A stretch of DNA of 64,000 bases from Oceanospirillum sediminis (GTDB lineage: Bacteria; Pseudomonadota; Gammaproteobacteria; Pseudomonadales; Halomonadaceae), in contig NZ_JACJFM010000003.1 of assembly GCF_014164585.1 (NCBI RefSeq), positions 100,397 to 164,396 of the forward strand, read 5' to 3'. Positions 1 through 8,968 of the stretch are shown in pieces. Below the pieces are notes generated by a model, which was not told the DNA's origin, did no database searches, and worked only from the letters and a program-made list of their open reading frames with translations. The position numbers and the translations under genes were made by a program. How positions within the stretch are numbered: the stretch's first letter is position 1; each line of letters begins with the position of its first letter.

Positions 1-311
1 TTGAAGATCTCATGTTTGTATTTGATAACCTGGTGGATATGGATGACCGGGATATTCAGGTACTGTTGCGTGAGGTTAACCCTGATAACCTGGTGCTGGC
101 ACTGAAGGGTGCAGAAAGTCGGGTGCAGGAGAAAATTTTCAAGAATATGTCGAAACGTGCCAGTGAACTGTTGCGTGATGATCTTGAAGCCAAAGGGCCT
201 GTCAGGGTTAGTGAGGTTGAGCAGGCCCAGAAAGAGATCCTGGCTATTGCCCGACGTCTTGCTGAAGATGGAGAAATCACTCTGGGCGGCGGTGCTGACG
301 AAATGATCTGA
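1..311 (+). CDS. fliG: Flagellar motor switch protein FliG, C-terminal part
   Basis: Only the last ~102 residues are present; the reading frame is open from base 3 and the gene begins upstream of the window. FliG forms the rotor-side ring of the flagellar switch, contacting the MS ring, FliM and the stator. The segment has the typical FliG C-terminal helices: a 'MFVFDNL' strand-helix start, 'DIQVLLREV', 'LALKGA' and the charged torque helix region 'MSKRASELLRDDLEAKGPV', ending in a 'LAEDGEI' tail. It lies 13 bp before fliH, consistent with one operon. Identification is firm although most of the protein is missing. Confidence 0.95.
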   Translation, partial: EDLMFVFDNLVDMDDRDIQVLLREVNPDNLVLALKGAESRVQEKIFKNMSKRASELLRDDLEAKGPVRVSEVEQAQKEILAIARRLAEDGEITLGGGADEMI

Positions 312-324
312 TAATGAGTGACTT

Positions 325-1116
325 ATGGCCGCAAATAAGCAAGGTATGTGGACCAGCGAAGAGCTGGAAGCTTTTGAAAAATGGGAGATGCCGGACTTAA
401 CCGGCATCTCCCTTCGTAGTTTTAGCCGTGGGAAAATGTCTGATGGCATTGTTCCGCCCGAAGACGAGCAGGAAGACGTTGAAGAAGAGCTACAGCTCCC
501 AACACAGGAAGAGATTGATCAGATCAGGCAGGAAGCTTATGACTCTGCTTATGCAGAAGGAAAAGCACAAGGTCTGCATGATGGCAGTGTTCAGGGACGC
601 GAAGAAGGCTTTCTGAAGGGAAAAGCGGAAGGGTATGAAGATGGAAAGGAGCAGGGGTATCAGGAAGGTTTGTCTCAGGGGCAGAGAGAGATTGATGCGG
701 CTTTAACTCAGCTGAATGATCTGATGGCTCAGTTGCATGAGCCAATTGAGCAGCAGGCAGACGAAATTGAAGGTGTTCTGTATGGATTGCTGGAGAAACT
801 GGTAACGATTATAACCCGAAAGGAGCTGCACCTGTCATCTGACTCGGTACTGGAAATTATCCGAGAGTCGCTGGAGCTATTACCAAGAAATAGCGAACGA
901 ATCAGAGTTTTTGTCAGTCCTCAGGATCTTGATCTGGCTAAAAGACAGTCTGAAGGCAGTCTTGATCGATGGCATGTTTATGCTGATGCTGCCCTTCTGC
1001 CTGGAGGGTGTCGTGTTGAGACGATGAATAGTCTTGTGGATGCCTCCGTTGAGAACAGGTTATCAGACTTGTTAGAACAGGTTGTGGCGGGTCGCTATAG
1101 CCAGGATCTTCCTTAA
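325..1116 (+). CDS. fliH: Flagellar assembly protein FliH
   Basis: A 263-residue regulator of the export ATPase FliI; FliH dimers bind FliI in the cytoplasm and link it to the export gate and C ring. The middle of the protein contains eleven glycines spaced exactly four residues apart (residues 79-119), the GxxxG helix-dimerisation run characteristic of FliH. The C-terminal half (about 130-263) is the FliH/YscL-type domain. The N-terminus contains an acidic, low-complexity stretch. It sits between fliG and fliI, the standard order, with the ATG 13 bp after the fliG stop codon. Confidence 0.95.
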   Translation: MAANKQGMWTSEELEAFEKWEMPDLTGISLRSFSRGKMSDGIVPPEDEQEDVEEELQLPTQEEIDQIRQEAYDSAYAEGKAQGLHDGSVQGREEGFLKGKAEGYEDGKEQGYQEGLSQGQREIDAALTQLNDLMAQLHEPIEQQADEIEGVLYGLLEKLVTIITRKELHLSSDSVLEIIRESLELLPRNSERIRVFVSPQDLDLAKRQSEGSLDRWHVYADAALLPGGCRVETMNSLVDASVENRLSDLLEQVVAGRYSQDLP

Positions 1117-1162
1117 GCAAATATTCTGTAAATGGATAAAGTTACTGCTTCCGGAGAAAATA

Positions 1163-2518
1163 ATGAGCAACTTAGCTGAACGTCTTGTCCGCTATCAGCC
1201 TTCTGTATCGCTGAAACCCAGATTAAAGTCTGAAGGTCGCTTGATACGGATGGTTGGGCTAACGCTGGAGGCTGTAGGGTGTGATCTGCCTGTCGGGAGT
1301 TACTGTTCGGTTGAAACCTCATCTGGTGCTTTTGTTGAAGCGGAAGTGGTTGGTTTTTCTGAGGACAGGCTGTTCTTAATGCCGGTAGGTGTCGCAGAAG
1401 GGTTGAAGCCGGGAGGCCGGGTTATTCCTAATGATAAGGCCATGAACATCCCCGTGGGGCCTGAGTTATTAGGAAGAGTACTGAATGGTATTGGTGAGCC
1501 TATTGATGGCGGAGGGCCTATTGCCTCAAAAGAGACAACCACGCTGCATGGTAAAATTATTAATCCTCTGGACAGAAAACCTATTGATGCGACGCTTGAC
1601 GTTGGAATACGCTGTATTAACTCTTTATTTGCAGTGGGTCAGGGGCAGCGGTTAGGACTGTTTGCAGGTAGTGGTGTGGGCAAGAGTATGCTGCTGGGTA
1701 TGATGACCCGGTTTACTGAGGCCGATATTATTATTGTGGGGCTGGTGGGTGAAAGGGGCAGAGAGGTAAAAGAATTTATTGAAGAGATTCTTGGTAAAGA
1801 AGGTCTCTCCCGATCTGTTGTGGTGGCTTCGCCAGCTGATGATTCAGCATTAATGCGGCTGCGTGCTGCGATGTTAACGACCTCGATTGCCGAGTACTTC
1901 CGTGATCAGGGTAAAAAAGTCCTTATGCTAATGGATTCCCTGACTCGATTTGCTCAGGCTCAGCGTGAAATTGCTCTGGCTGTTGGGGAGCCTCCAGCCA
2001 CCAAAGGTTACCCTCCCTCCGTATTTGCAAAAATTCCTCAGCTGGTTGAAAGAACAGGTAATGGTAAAGAAGGCACTGGCGGTTCAATTACTGCGTTTTA
2101 TACTGTGCTGACAGAAGGCGATGATCAGCAGGACCCTATTGCTGACGCTACCAGGGCTATTCTGGATGGGCATATTGTTTTATCTCGTCGCCTGGCAGAA
2201 GAAGGGCATTATCCAGCCATTGACCCGGAAGCTTCAATCAGTCGAGTAATGCCTCAGGTTGTTTCTGAAGAGCATCTTAAAAGTGCGTACCGTTTTAAAC
2301 AGATCTATGCAAGATATCAGCAGAGTAAGGATCTGATTAGTGTTGGAGCTTATTCTAAGGGTTCTGACCCGGAGATTGATCTGGCTATAACGATGATGCC
2401 GGTCATGAAGCAGTTTCTGCAGCAAAACCTTAGAGAAAAAGTGGATAGTGTTTCCAGTTTTCAGCAAATGCACATGTTGATGAATTACTCTGAAAACTCT
2501 CCGGAAAAAAAACCGTAG
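1163..2518 (+). CDS. fliI: Flagellum-specific ATP synthase / export ATPase FliI
   Basis: A 451-residue hexameric ATPase that energises substrate unloading at the flagellar type III export gate. It resembles F1-beta: the Walker A '[15 protein letters not shown]' and Walker B '[15 protein letters not shown]' are present, together with '[10 protein letters not shown]' and '[15 protein letters not shown]'. The open frame extends upstream into the end of fliH, but I chose the ATG at 1163 because it is preceded by a CGGAG ribosome binding site and yields the usual FliI N-terminus. fliJ follows 20 bp downstream. Confidence 0.96.
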   Translation: MSNLAERLVRYQPSVSLKPRLKSEGRLIRMVGLTLEAVGCDLPVGSYCSVETSSGAFVEAEVVGFSEDRLFLMPVGVAEGLKPGGRVIPNDKAMNIPVGPELLGRVLNGIGEPIDGGGPIASKETTTLHGKIINPLDRKPIDATLDVGIRCINSLFAVGQGQRLGLFAGSGVGKSMLLGMMTRFTEADIIIVGLVGERGREVKEFIEEILGKEGLSRSVVVASPADDSALMRLRAAMLTTSIAEYFRDQGKKVLMLMDSLTRFAQAQREIALAVGEPPATKGYPPSVFAKIPQLVERTGNGKEGTGGSITAFYTVLTEGDDQQDPIADATRAILDGHIVLSRRLAEEGHYPAIDPEASISRVMPQVVSEEHLKSAYRFKQIYARYQQSKDLISVGAYSKGSDPEIDLAITMMPVMKQFLQQNLREKVDSVSSFQQMHMLMNYSENSPEKKP

Positions 2519-2538
2519 TGTGAGTCAGGAGAGATCCC

Positions 2539-2985
2539 ATGAAGCGTTCTGAGCGATTGAAAAACATTATGACCCTGGCCGAGAAAAAAGAAAATGATGC
2601 GGCAACGGCTTTGGGAGTGCTTAAAAATAAAATTGAGAGTGAATTGCAGAAAAAAAGCCAGCTGAATGAATTTGAAGTGGAATACCATCAGAAAATTACT
2701 GATGCAGGGCGTCAGGGGGTCAAAGGCAGTGATCTGAGACGCTATTATGGGTTCATGTCGCACCTTAACTCTGCTGCAGAGCAACAGGAAAAGCATATAT
2801 CTGAACTGGAAAAGCAGGTTGGACAGGTGCAGGCGTACTGGCTTAAGACCCGTGGAGAATTGAAAGCTTTTGAAAGTCTGGTTGATAAAGCAAAGCAAGA
2901 GGAAAAGCTGGTTGCAGACAAACAGGAGCAAAAAGTGTTTGATGAGCTATCAGGCATGATGCATTTCAGAAATAAAACGTCTTAA
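2539..2985 (+). CDS. fliJ: Flagellar export protein FliJ
   Basis: A 148-residue, highly charged, almost entirely coiled-coil protein, as expected of FliJ, the stalk-like general chaperone that sits in the centre of the FliI hexamer and activates the FlhA gate. Sequence identity within the FliJ family is low, so the call leans on length, predicted antiparallel coiled coil, the 'SERLKNIMTLAEKKENDAA' start and position between fliI and fliK. A GGAGAG ribosome binding site precedes the ATG. Confidence 0.9.
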   Translation: MKRSERLKNIMTLAEKKENDAATALGVLKNKIESELQKKSQLNEFEVEYHQKITDAGRQGVKGSDLRRYYGFMSHLNSAAEQQEKHISELEKQVGQVQAYWLKTRGELKAFESLVDKAKQEEKLVADKQEQKVFDELSGMMHFRNKTS

Positions 2986-3042
2986 CAATATGGCATGAGC
3001 CTTGCTGAATAACCTGATAAATGAAAAATATCAGGTGGTCAT

Positions 3043-4482
3043 ATGGCTTTACATCAAGCTCAATCTATATCTGTGTCAGAGTTTCTTGCCTCTGGCCAGG
3101 GTAGGCAAAAAGTAAAAGCTAATAACACTGGCATGCGCTTTCAGGATACTTTCAGCTCTTTCTCTGCTGAATATAATCAGCAGCGGCAAGTCGGAGGTGT
3201 GTCAGAACGTAAAGACTTTTCTGCCCCTGGCAATAACCGTCCGTCAGGCGGTAATAGTTTGCCTGGGAGATCTGATCGGATTGCAGATGCCCATGCACCG
3301 GGAAAACGGGACTCTTCTCCTGGCTCAGGTGTATCGGCAAACAGTGAATATGCTCCCAGAGCAAGGCTCTCGGACGTTGATAGCAGATCTGATACAGTCT
3401 CGTCTGTAAGTGATTCGGAGTTATCAGCTAAAGCTTCTTCCGAAGACTCTATTGATGATGAAGGAATAAATCTGTCAGAAGAGCTGGAGTCTCTGGGCCT
3501 GGACCAGAATGAGTTGAAAAAGCTGATATTGGAAAAAACGGAGCTGTCAGAGGCCGAATTTGATCGTTTGGCTGAATCACCAGAGCAATTCATGGCTGAG
3601 CTGGAAAACTGGCTGCAGGATGATGAGCTAGGGGCCGAAATTCTGGCTTTGATGGATAACCCTATGGCTTTTCAGCAGCTGCTTCAGATGACGCAGAATG
3701 TTTCCGTTAATCAGTCAAAAGATACGGGGCAGGTTAAAGAGAGCAGTGCTTACTCTGGCGATAAAAATGAAGGCAAGGGCAGTTCAATGGCTAATCTGGT
3801 AGATAAGCTGTTGAGTGGTAAGCAGGCTGACCAGGAAGCTATGGAGGAAAATTTAAGTAAGGAAAAATTGATGGAGCAGATAATGACGGCGCGCGTAGGT
3901 GCTCGCATTGACTCTGGTTCTGGATTTTCCTCTGTTTTTTCCGGTGAGGTTTCTTCTCTTAATGGGGCGTTATCAGGTATAACGTCTGCTACAGGTAATA
4001 TCCCCCAGAGTGCCCAGAACTCCGGGGGGCATCAGCTACCGGTGCTAAGGGGGTTACCCGGACAGCCCGGTGCTACTGAAGCACTTTCAGAGCGCATTAT
4101 GATGATGCGTTCGAAAAATATGCAGATTGCAGAGATAAAACTTGATCCTCAGGAGTTAGGAGCGCTTGAGGTAAGGGTGAAAGTTGTTAATGATGTAGCA
4201 AATATCCAGTTCCATAGTCCTAATCAAGGGGTAAGGGAGGCTTTAGAGTCTCAGATTGTAAAGTTAAGAGAGATGATGGATGAGTCTGGGCTGACTCTGG
4301 GTGATGTAGGGGTTTCTGATCAGTCCTTGTCTGAGCAGCCGGATGAACATTTTGCTGATAGTGGTGTTTTCTCTGATAGTGGGAATTCAGGGGCTTCGTT
4401 AACTGATGAAGAGTCTGTTCAGAATACATCTATGCATATCCAGAGGCATCAGGCTCTTGGACTGGTTGATTATTTTGCCTAG
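3043..4482 (+). CDS. fliK: Flagellar hook-length control protein FliK
   Basis: A 479-residue FliK, the exported ruler that switches the export gate from hook to filament substrates. Residues 1-350 are low-complexity, Ser/Gly/Asp/Glu-rich and probably unstructured. The conserved C-terminal hook-control domain is at about 360-440, with the signature 'AEIKLDPQELGALEVRVKV' followed by 'ANIQFHSPNQGVREALESQ'. It lies in the canonical place between fliJ and fliL. A second FliK-like protein is encoded at 22529-26134; this copy is the likelier classical ruler because of its position and better conserved domain. Confidence 0.92.
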   Translation: MALHQAQSISVSEFLASGQGRQKVKANNTGMRFQDTFSSFSAEYNQQRQVGGVSERKDFSAPGNNRPSGGNSLPGRSDRIADAHAPGKRDSSPGSGVSANSEYAPRARLSDVDSRSDTVSSVSDSELSAKASSEDSIDDEGINLSEELESLGLDQNELKKLILEKTELSEAEFDRLAESPEQFMAELENWLQDDELGAEILALMDNPMAFQQLLQMTQNVSVNQSKDTGQVKESSAYSGDKNEGKGSSMANLVDKLLSGKQADQEAMEENLSKEKLMEQIMTARVGARIDSGSGFSSVFSGEVSSLNGALSGITSATGNIPQSAQNSGGHQLPVLRGLPGQPGATEALSERIMMMRSKNMQIAEIKLDPQELGALEVRVKVVNDVANIQFHSPNQGVREALESQIVKLREMMDESGLTLGDVGVSDQSLSEQPDEHFADSGVFSDSGNSGASLTDEESVQNTSMHIQRHQALGLVDYFA

Positions 4483-4565
4483 TATCAGGACGACCTGATT
4501 TAATTTACTATATCAGCTAACTTTTTGATAACTCAGATTATTAGTTAGAAATCAAGGGGCCTGAA

Positions 4566-5069
4566 ATGGAAGATTTGAACGAAGAAAAAAAAAGCAGTAA
4601 GAAAACAATCATTATCATTGTTGTGGTTGTCTTGCTTTCTATTGCGGCAGCGGTAGGAGGGGCACTGTTTTTCATGGGTAAAATACCGGGAATGGAAAAT
4701 AATGCTCCTGCAGCAGCTGCAGTACCAACAGGTCCGCAGATAACCCCTAGTAATTCTGTCTATTATGCTATGGAACCAGCTTTTGTTATTAATTTCCATG
4801 CAGGTAGAAAGCAGCGTTTTATGCAGGTCTACGTTGCGGTAAAGGCTCAGTCTGAAAGTGCTTTGTCACAGGTAGAACAACATAGCCCTGTTATCAGAAA
4901 TAATCTGAATGTTCTTTTCGGTAAGCAGGATTTTGAGAGCCTGCAAACTCCGGAAGGTAAAGAAGAAATGCGTCAGGCTGCAACCCAGGCGGTTCAGGAA
5001 GTACTGGCTAAATATGGTAACGGAGCCACAATTGATGAGGTTCTGTTTACAAACTTTGTAATGCAGTAG
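4566..5069 (+). CDS. fliL: Flagellar basal body-associated protein FliL
   Basis: A 167-residue bitopic inner-membrane protein with a charged cytoplasmic N-terminus, a single membrane helix at about 15-38 and a periplasmic FliL domain ('YYAMEPAFVINF' through to the C-terminal 'DEVLFTNFVMQ'). FliL encircles and supports the stator and modulates torque or load sensing. It is followed 11 bp later by fliM, the conserved fliL-fliM-fliN order. Confidence 0.94.
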   Translation: MEDLNEEKKSSKKTIIIIVVVVLLSIAAAVGGALFFMGKIPGMENNAPAAAAVPTGPQITPSNSVYYAMEPAFVINFHAGRKQRFMQVYVAVKAQSESALSQVEQHSPVIRNNLNVLFGKQDFESLQTPEGKEEMRQAATQAVQEVLAKYGNGATIDEVLFTNFVMQ

Positions 5070-5080
5070 GGGCATAAAAT

Positions 5081-6055
5081 ATGTCAATGCAGGATCTCCT
5101 GTCTCAGGATGAAATTGATGTTCTTCTGCATGGTGTAGAGGATGATGATCTACCGACAGAAGAGGAAGAGTCTGATGCCGGAGATGTGCAGTCATATGAC
5201 ATCACGAGTCAGGACAGAATTGTTCGTGGGCGTATGCCCACCCTGGAAATGATCAACGAACGTTTTGCCCGTTATACACGTATTAGTCTGTTTAACCTGT
5301 TGCGAAGAAGTTCTCACGTAACGGCTGGTGGTGTACAGATTATGAAGTTCGGGGAATATGTTCATACTCTGTTCGTACCTACCAGTCTTAATCTGGTAAA
5401 AATGAGGCCGCTAAGAGGTTCGGCCTTGTTTGTAATGGATGCCAAACTGGTTTTTAAACTGGTTGATAATTTCTTTGGCGGCGATGGGCGGCACGCCAAG
5501 ATTGAGGGCAGGGAGTTTACGCCGACTGAGATTCGGACGGTTCAGAAAGTTCTGGAACAGGTCTTTGTTGATCTGAAAGAGGCCTGGAGTTCTGTTCTTC
5601 CACTGAACTTTGAATATATCGGCTTTGAGGTAAACCCCTCAATGGCAAATATTGTAAGTCCAAGTGAGGTCGTAGTTGTCAGCACTTTCCATATTGAACT
5701 GGATGGTGGTGGTGGTGATATGCATATCACTATGCCTTATTCTATGATTGAGCCTGTCAGGGAGGAGCTTGATTCTGGTGTTCAGAGTGATGTGGATGAT
5801 GTTGATGAACGTTGGGTGAGAGCGCTTCGTCAGGACGTTATGGAAGCTAAGATTCCTTTAAATGTTAAAGTGGTAGAAAGGGAAATTGCTCTGGGGCAAA
5901 TTATGGGTCTGGAGGAGGGCGATATTATCCCTGTTGATATGCCTGAACATGTGACCTTGCTGGCAAATAATATTCCTACGTTTAAATGCAAGCTGGGGCG
6001 CTCCGGAGAAAATATGGCCTTAAAAATAGTCGAGCAGGTTAAGCTTCAGCGCTAA
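5081..6055 (+). CDS. fliM: Flagellar motor switch protein FliM
   Basis: A 324-residue C-ring protein. The N-terminus 'DLLSQDEIDVLLHGV' is the conserved CheY-P binding helix; it is followed by an acidic linker, the CheC-like middle domain (about 45-230, with 'GGDGR' motif in 'FFGGDGRHAKIEGREFT') and a C-terminal SPOA domain that pairs with FliN. The full set of parts is intact, so the motor should respond to the CheY encoded at 14454. Confidence 0.97.
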   Translation: MSMQDLLSQDEIDVLLHGVEDDDLPTEEEESDAGDVQSYDITSQDRIVRGRMPTLEMINERFARYTRISLFNLLRRSSHVTAGGVQIMKFGEYVHTLFVPTSLNLVKMRPLRGSALFVMDAKLVFKLVDNFFGGDGRHAKIEGREFTPTEIRTVQKVLEQVFVDLKEAWSSVLPLNFEYIGFEVNPSMANIVSPSEVVVVSTFHIELDGGGGDMHITMPYSMIEPVREELDSGVQSDVDDVDERWVRALRQDVMEAKIPLNVKVVEREIALGQIMGLEEGDIIPVDMPEHVTLLANNIPTFKCKLGRSGENMALKIVEQVKLQR

Positions 6056-6091
6056 AGCCAGTGGCTTTATGGAATTGAGTGGTGGTGATCT

Positions 6092-6619
6092 ATGAGTGAT
6101 GAAAATAACGAAGTAAACCAGGATGAAATGGCTGATGATTGGGCTGCAGCTATGGATGAGCAGACTGAAACTGAAGCTGGTGATGCCGATGACTGGGCTG
6201 CAGCGATGGATGAGCAGAGTGCTGATGGTTCAGATGATGAGTGGGCGGCTGCTTTATCAGAGCAGGAAGAATCTGAAGGGATTTCTGAGGATGATATAGA
6301 ATCTGCCCCTCTGGAATATCTGGAAGATGATGGTGGCTCTATGTCGATGGATGATGATAATCCGAATCTGGATGTCATTATGGATATCCCTGTTACCATT
6401 GCTATGGAAGTTGGCAGTACTGAAATCGCCATTCGCAATCTGTTACAGCTTAATCAGGGGTCGGTGATCGAGCTGGACCGGCTGGCAGGTGAACCTCTGG
6501 ATGTTAAAGTCAATGGCACTTTGATTGCGCATGGTGAGGTGGTCATGGTAAATGAAAAATTTGGTATCCGTCTGACTGATGTGGTCAGTCCATCAGAACG
6601 AATTAAAAAGCTACGCTAA
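6092..6619 (+). CDS. fliN: Flagellar motor switch protein FliN with repeated N-terminal motif
   Basis: A 175-residue FliN. The C-terminal ~80 residues are the SPOA domain ('DVIMDIPVTIAMEVGSTEI', 'QGSVIELDRLAGEPLDVKV', 'IRLTDVVSPSERIKKLR') that builds the lower C ring and binds FliH. The N-terminal ~90 residues are very acidic and contain three copies of a DDWAAAMDEQ-like motif with tryptophans at about 17, 35 and 51. A single such motif is common in gammaproteobacterial FliN; three are noteworthy. Confidence 0.96.
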   Translation: MSDENNEVNQDEMADDWAAAMDEQTETEAGDADDWAAAMDEQSADGSDDEWAAALSEQEESEGISEDDIESAPLEYLEDDGGSMSMDDDNPNLDVIMDIPVTIAMEVGSTEIAIRNLLQLNQGSVIELDRLAGEPLDVKVNGTLIAHGEVVMVNEKFGIRLTDVVSPSERIKKLR

Positions 6620-6626
6620 TTTGAAA

Positions 6627-7142
6627 ATGCGATTTTTTTTATCAATTTTCCTGATTATTTTATTATCAGCATTGAGCCCGGTAACATGGGCTCAATCTGT
6701 TTCTTCGGCCTCCCCTGAAGCTGTAGTGGATGGTGCGGGTTCAAACACCTCTTTATTGATTGGCGCAGAAAAAAAAAGCATTTTCTCGGATCAGAATCAT
6801 ATTAACCGGAATCTGGAAAGTGTCGCCTTATCACTCGCACTTGTCCTCTTATTGATTTTTATTCTTGCATGGTTTGTTAAGCGGTTTGCACCTGCCGGAA
6901 TATCTGTTAATCAGAAACAAATGAGGATACTATCCGTACTGCCTCTTGGAGGGCGGGATAAGCTAATGCTAATTGATATTTATGGTACTCAGATGGTGGT
7001 TGCTTCAGGATCATCAGGGGTCAATTGCCTGCATGTTTTTTCAGAACCGGTTTGTTCTGACAATCAGCCTGAAGATAATAAATTTCAGGGCGTATTACAG
7101 CAGTTTATGAAAGACAGAGCTAAAAACAGAGATCAGGATTGA
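6627..7142 (+). CDS. fliO: Flagellar biosynthesis protein FliO
   Basis: A ~172-residue membrane protein that assists assembly of the FliP export-gate ring. The chosen ATG at 6627 gives a hydrophobic signal-like segment at the start ([17 protein letters not shown]) ending in 'TWAQ', a second membrane helix near '[18 protein letters not shown]' and a cytoplasmic C-terminal domain with '[17 protein letters not shown]'. The frame is open further upstream, overlapping fliN by 41 bp from 6579, and a TTG at 6621 is possible; the start is uncertain. The stop overlaps the fliP start (TGATG). Confidence 0.88.
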   Translation: MRFFLSIFLIILLSALSPVTWAQSVSSASPEAVVDGAGSNTSLLIGAEKKSIFSDQNHINRNLESVALSLALVLLLIFILAWFVKRFAPAGISVNQKQMRILSVLPLGGRDKLMLIDIYGTQMVVASGSSGVNCLHVFSEPVCSDNQPEDNKFQGVLQQFMKDRAKNRDQD

Positions 7143-7885
7143 TGTTGCGTTTACTTTTGATACTGTCCGGCTTTATGTTCTTCAGCCAGGGAGTTATGGC
7201 TGAAACAGGAATTCCGGCTGTTACTATGGTGACAGGAGAAGATGGTTCACAGAGTTATACTGTGACAATTCAGATTCTGGCCATCATGACGGCTCTGACT
7301 CTTATTCCTGCCGCACTGATTATGCTGACGTCTTTTACAAGGATTATCATCGTTTTTGCAATTCTCAGGCAAGCTCTGGGGTTGCAGCAGTCTCCCTCAA
7401 ATCAAATTCTGATTGGTCTTGCGCTGTTCCTGACTTTTTTTATTATGACTCCGGTCTGGGAAAGGATTAATGCTGATGCCCTTCAGCCTTATCTGAATGA
7501 GAGTATAGAAGCGCTGGATGCTGTTGAGCGGGCTAAAAAACCTATTACAGAGTTTATGCTGGCTCAGACCCGGGAAGATCATGTTGACCTGTTTGCACGT
7601 ATTGCAGGTTATGAACAGTTTGCATCAGCAAAGGATATTCCATTTAGTATCCTTGTACCTGCTTTTATGACCAGCGAATTGAAAACTGCCTTTCAGATAG
7701 GTTTTATTGTCTTTATTCCATTTCTTGTTATTGATCTGGTAATTGCCAGTATTCTGATGGCAATGGGTATGATGATGCTTTCTCCTATTATTATCTCTCT
7801 GCCATTTAAAATTATGCTGTTTATTCTTATTGATGGGTGGGCTTTGGTGATGGGAACTCTTGCATCGAGTTTCGGTGCCGGATAG
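7142..7885 (+). CDS. fliP: Flagellar export gate protein FliP
   Basis: A 247-residue core component of the type III export gate; FliP forms the pentameric part of the FliPQR pore in the inner membrane. A cleavable signal peptide (about 1-21, ending in 'GVMA') is followed by four membrane segments. Family signatures are visible: '[19 protein letters not shown]', '[16 protein letters not shown]' and '[16 protein letters not shown]'. The ATG overlaps the fliO stop codon, indicating translational coupling. Confidence 0.97.
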   Translation: MLRLLLILSGFMFFSQGVMAETGIPAVTMVTGEDGSQSYTVTIQILAIMTALTLIPAALIMLTSFTRIIIVFAILRQALGLQQSPSNQILIGLALFLTFFIMTPVWERINADALQPYLNESIEALDAVERAKKPITEFMLAQTREDHVDLFARIAGYEQFASAKDIPFSILVPAFMTSELKTAFQIGFIVFIPFLVIDLVIASILMAMGMMMLSPIIISLPFKIMLFILIDGWALVMGTLASSFGAG

Positions 7886-7903
7886 CCGGTAGGGAGCCAG
7901 AAT

Positions 7904-8173
7904 ATGACACCATCTGTAGTCGTAGATATTCTCCGTGAGGCAATGTTTCTTATTATGCTCATTGTCGCTGTTATGGTTGTTCCTAGTCTTCTGGTTGGCC
8001 TGATTATCAGTGTATTTCAGGCGGCAACCCAGATTAATGAGCAGACGCTGAGTTTTTTGCCTCGTTTATTTGCTACTTTGCTGGCTATTGTGATTGCGGG
8101 CCCGTGGCTGGTCAGGTCATTGTCAGAGTTTGCAACGCGTTTATACACCAATATTCCATTTCTCATAGGCTGA
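7904..8173 (+). CDS. fliQ: Flagellar export gate protein FliQ
   Basis: An 89-residue protein with two membrane helices, the standard size for FliQ, four copies of which wrap the FliPR core of the export gate. Recognisable motifs are 'LIVGLIISVFQAATQINEQTLSF' in shortened form ('SVFQAATQINEQTLSFLP') and 'PWLVRSLSEFATRLY'. It lies between fliP and fliR with an AGGGAG ribosome binding site ahead of its ATG. Confidence 0.97.
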   Translation: MTPSVVVDILREAMFLIMLIVAVMVVPSLLVGLIISVFQAATQINEQTLSFLPRLFATLLAIVIAGPWLVRSLSEFATRLYTNIPFLIG

Positions 8174-8176
8174 CCT

Positions 8177-8968
8177 GTGCCTGCTGTAATTACAGATAGT
8201 ATGATTGTGGAATGGGTGGCTGGATTTTTACTGCCTCTGTTTCGCATTACCGGCTTCTTTATGGCTATTCCTCTTATTGGCTCACAGATGTTGCCTGCAA
8301 ATATGAGGCTTGCTTTATCTGTAATGATTACCTTGATGGTTATGCCGCTGTTACCCCCTGTTCCTGAGATTGACCCGGTCAGTGTTGAGGCGTTTTTACT
8401 CATTGCTCAGGAAGTTATGATTGGGGTTGCCTTTGGTTTTGTTGTCCAGATTGTGTATCAGGTGTTTGCTCTGGCAGGGCAAATTTATGCGATGCAGGCA
8501 GGACTGGGTTTTGCTTCTATGGCTGACCCTGCGAACGGTGTTAATTCGACTGTTATCGCACAGTTTCTTGTTATCGGCGGAAATATGTTGTTTGTTTCGA
8601 TGAATGGACATCTGGCCCTGATACAAATACTGGCGGATAGTTTCAGGATGATTCCTATAGGTTTCGCAGGTGTAAATCAGGAGTTCTTCTGGCAGATAGC
8701 TAATATGGGAGGGTGGTTGTTTGCCGCATCTTTCCTGATTGTTATTCCGGGTATCACTGCTCTGTTGATGGTCCAGGCCGGTTTGGGTATCGTTACCCGT
8801 GCCGCACCACAGCTGAATGTTTTTTCTCTTGGCTTCCCATTTATGATGACATTCAGCTTGTTGATAGCCTGGATTGGACTCACTACAATTACTGACCATT
8901 TTGAAGCGGTTTTTGACTATGGTCTGGGGTTCCTCAGGGACTGGATTGAATCGAGGGCTGTTCACTAA
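8177..8968 (+). CDS. fliR: Flagellar export gate protein FliR
   Basis: A 263-residue polytopic membrane protein, the single-copy member of the FliPQR gate. Motifs include 'FLLPLFRITGFFMAIPLIG', 'GVAFGFVVQIVYQVFALAGQ', and 'DPANGVNSTVIAQFLVI'. The GTG at 8177 is 3 bp after the fliQ stop and gives the expected N-terminal length; an ATG at 8201 is an alternative. The stop codon overlaps the flhB ATG (TAATG). Confidence 0.96.
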   Translation: MPAVITDSMIVEWVAGFLLPLFRITGFFMAIPLIGSQMLPANMRLALSVMITLMVMPLLPPVPEIDPVSVEAFLLIAQEVMIGVAFGFVVQIVYQVFALAGQIYAMQAGLGFASMADPANGVNSTVIAQFLVIGGNMLFVSMNGHLALIQILADSFRMIPIGFAGVNQEFFWQIANMGGWLFAASFLIVIPGITALLMVQAGLGIVTRAAPQLNVFSLGFPFMMTFSLLIAWIGLTTITDHFEAVFDYGLGFLRDWIESRAVH

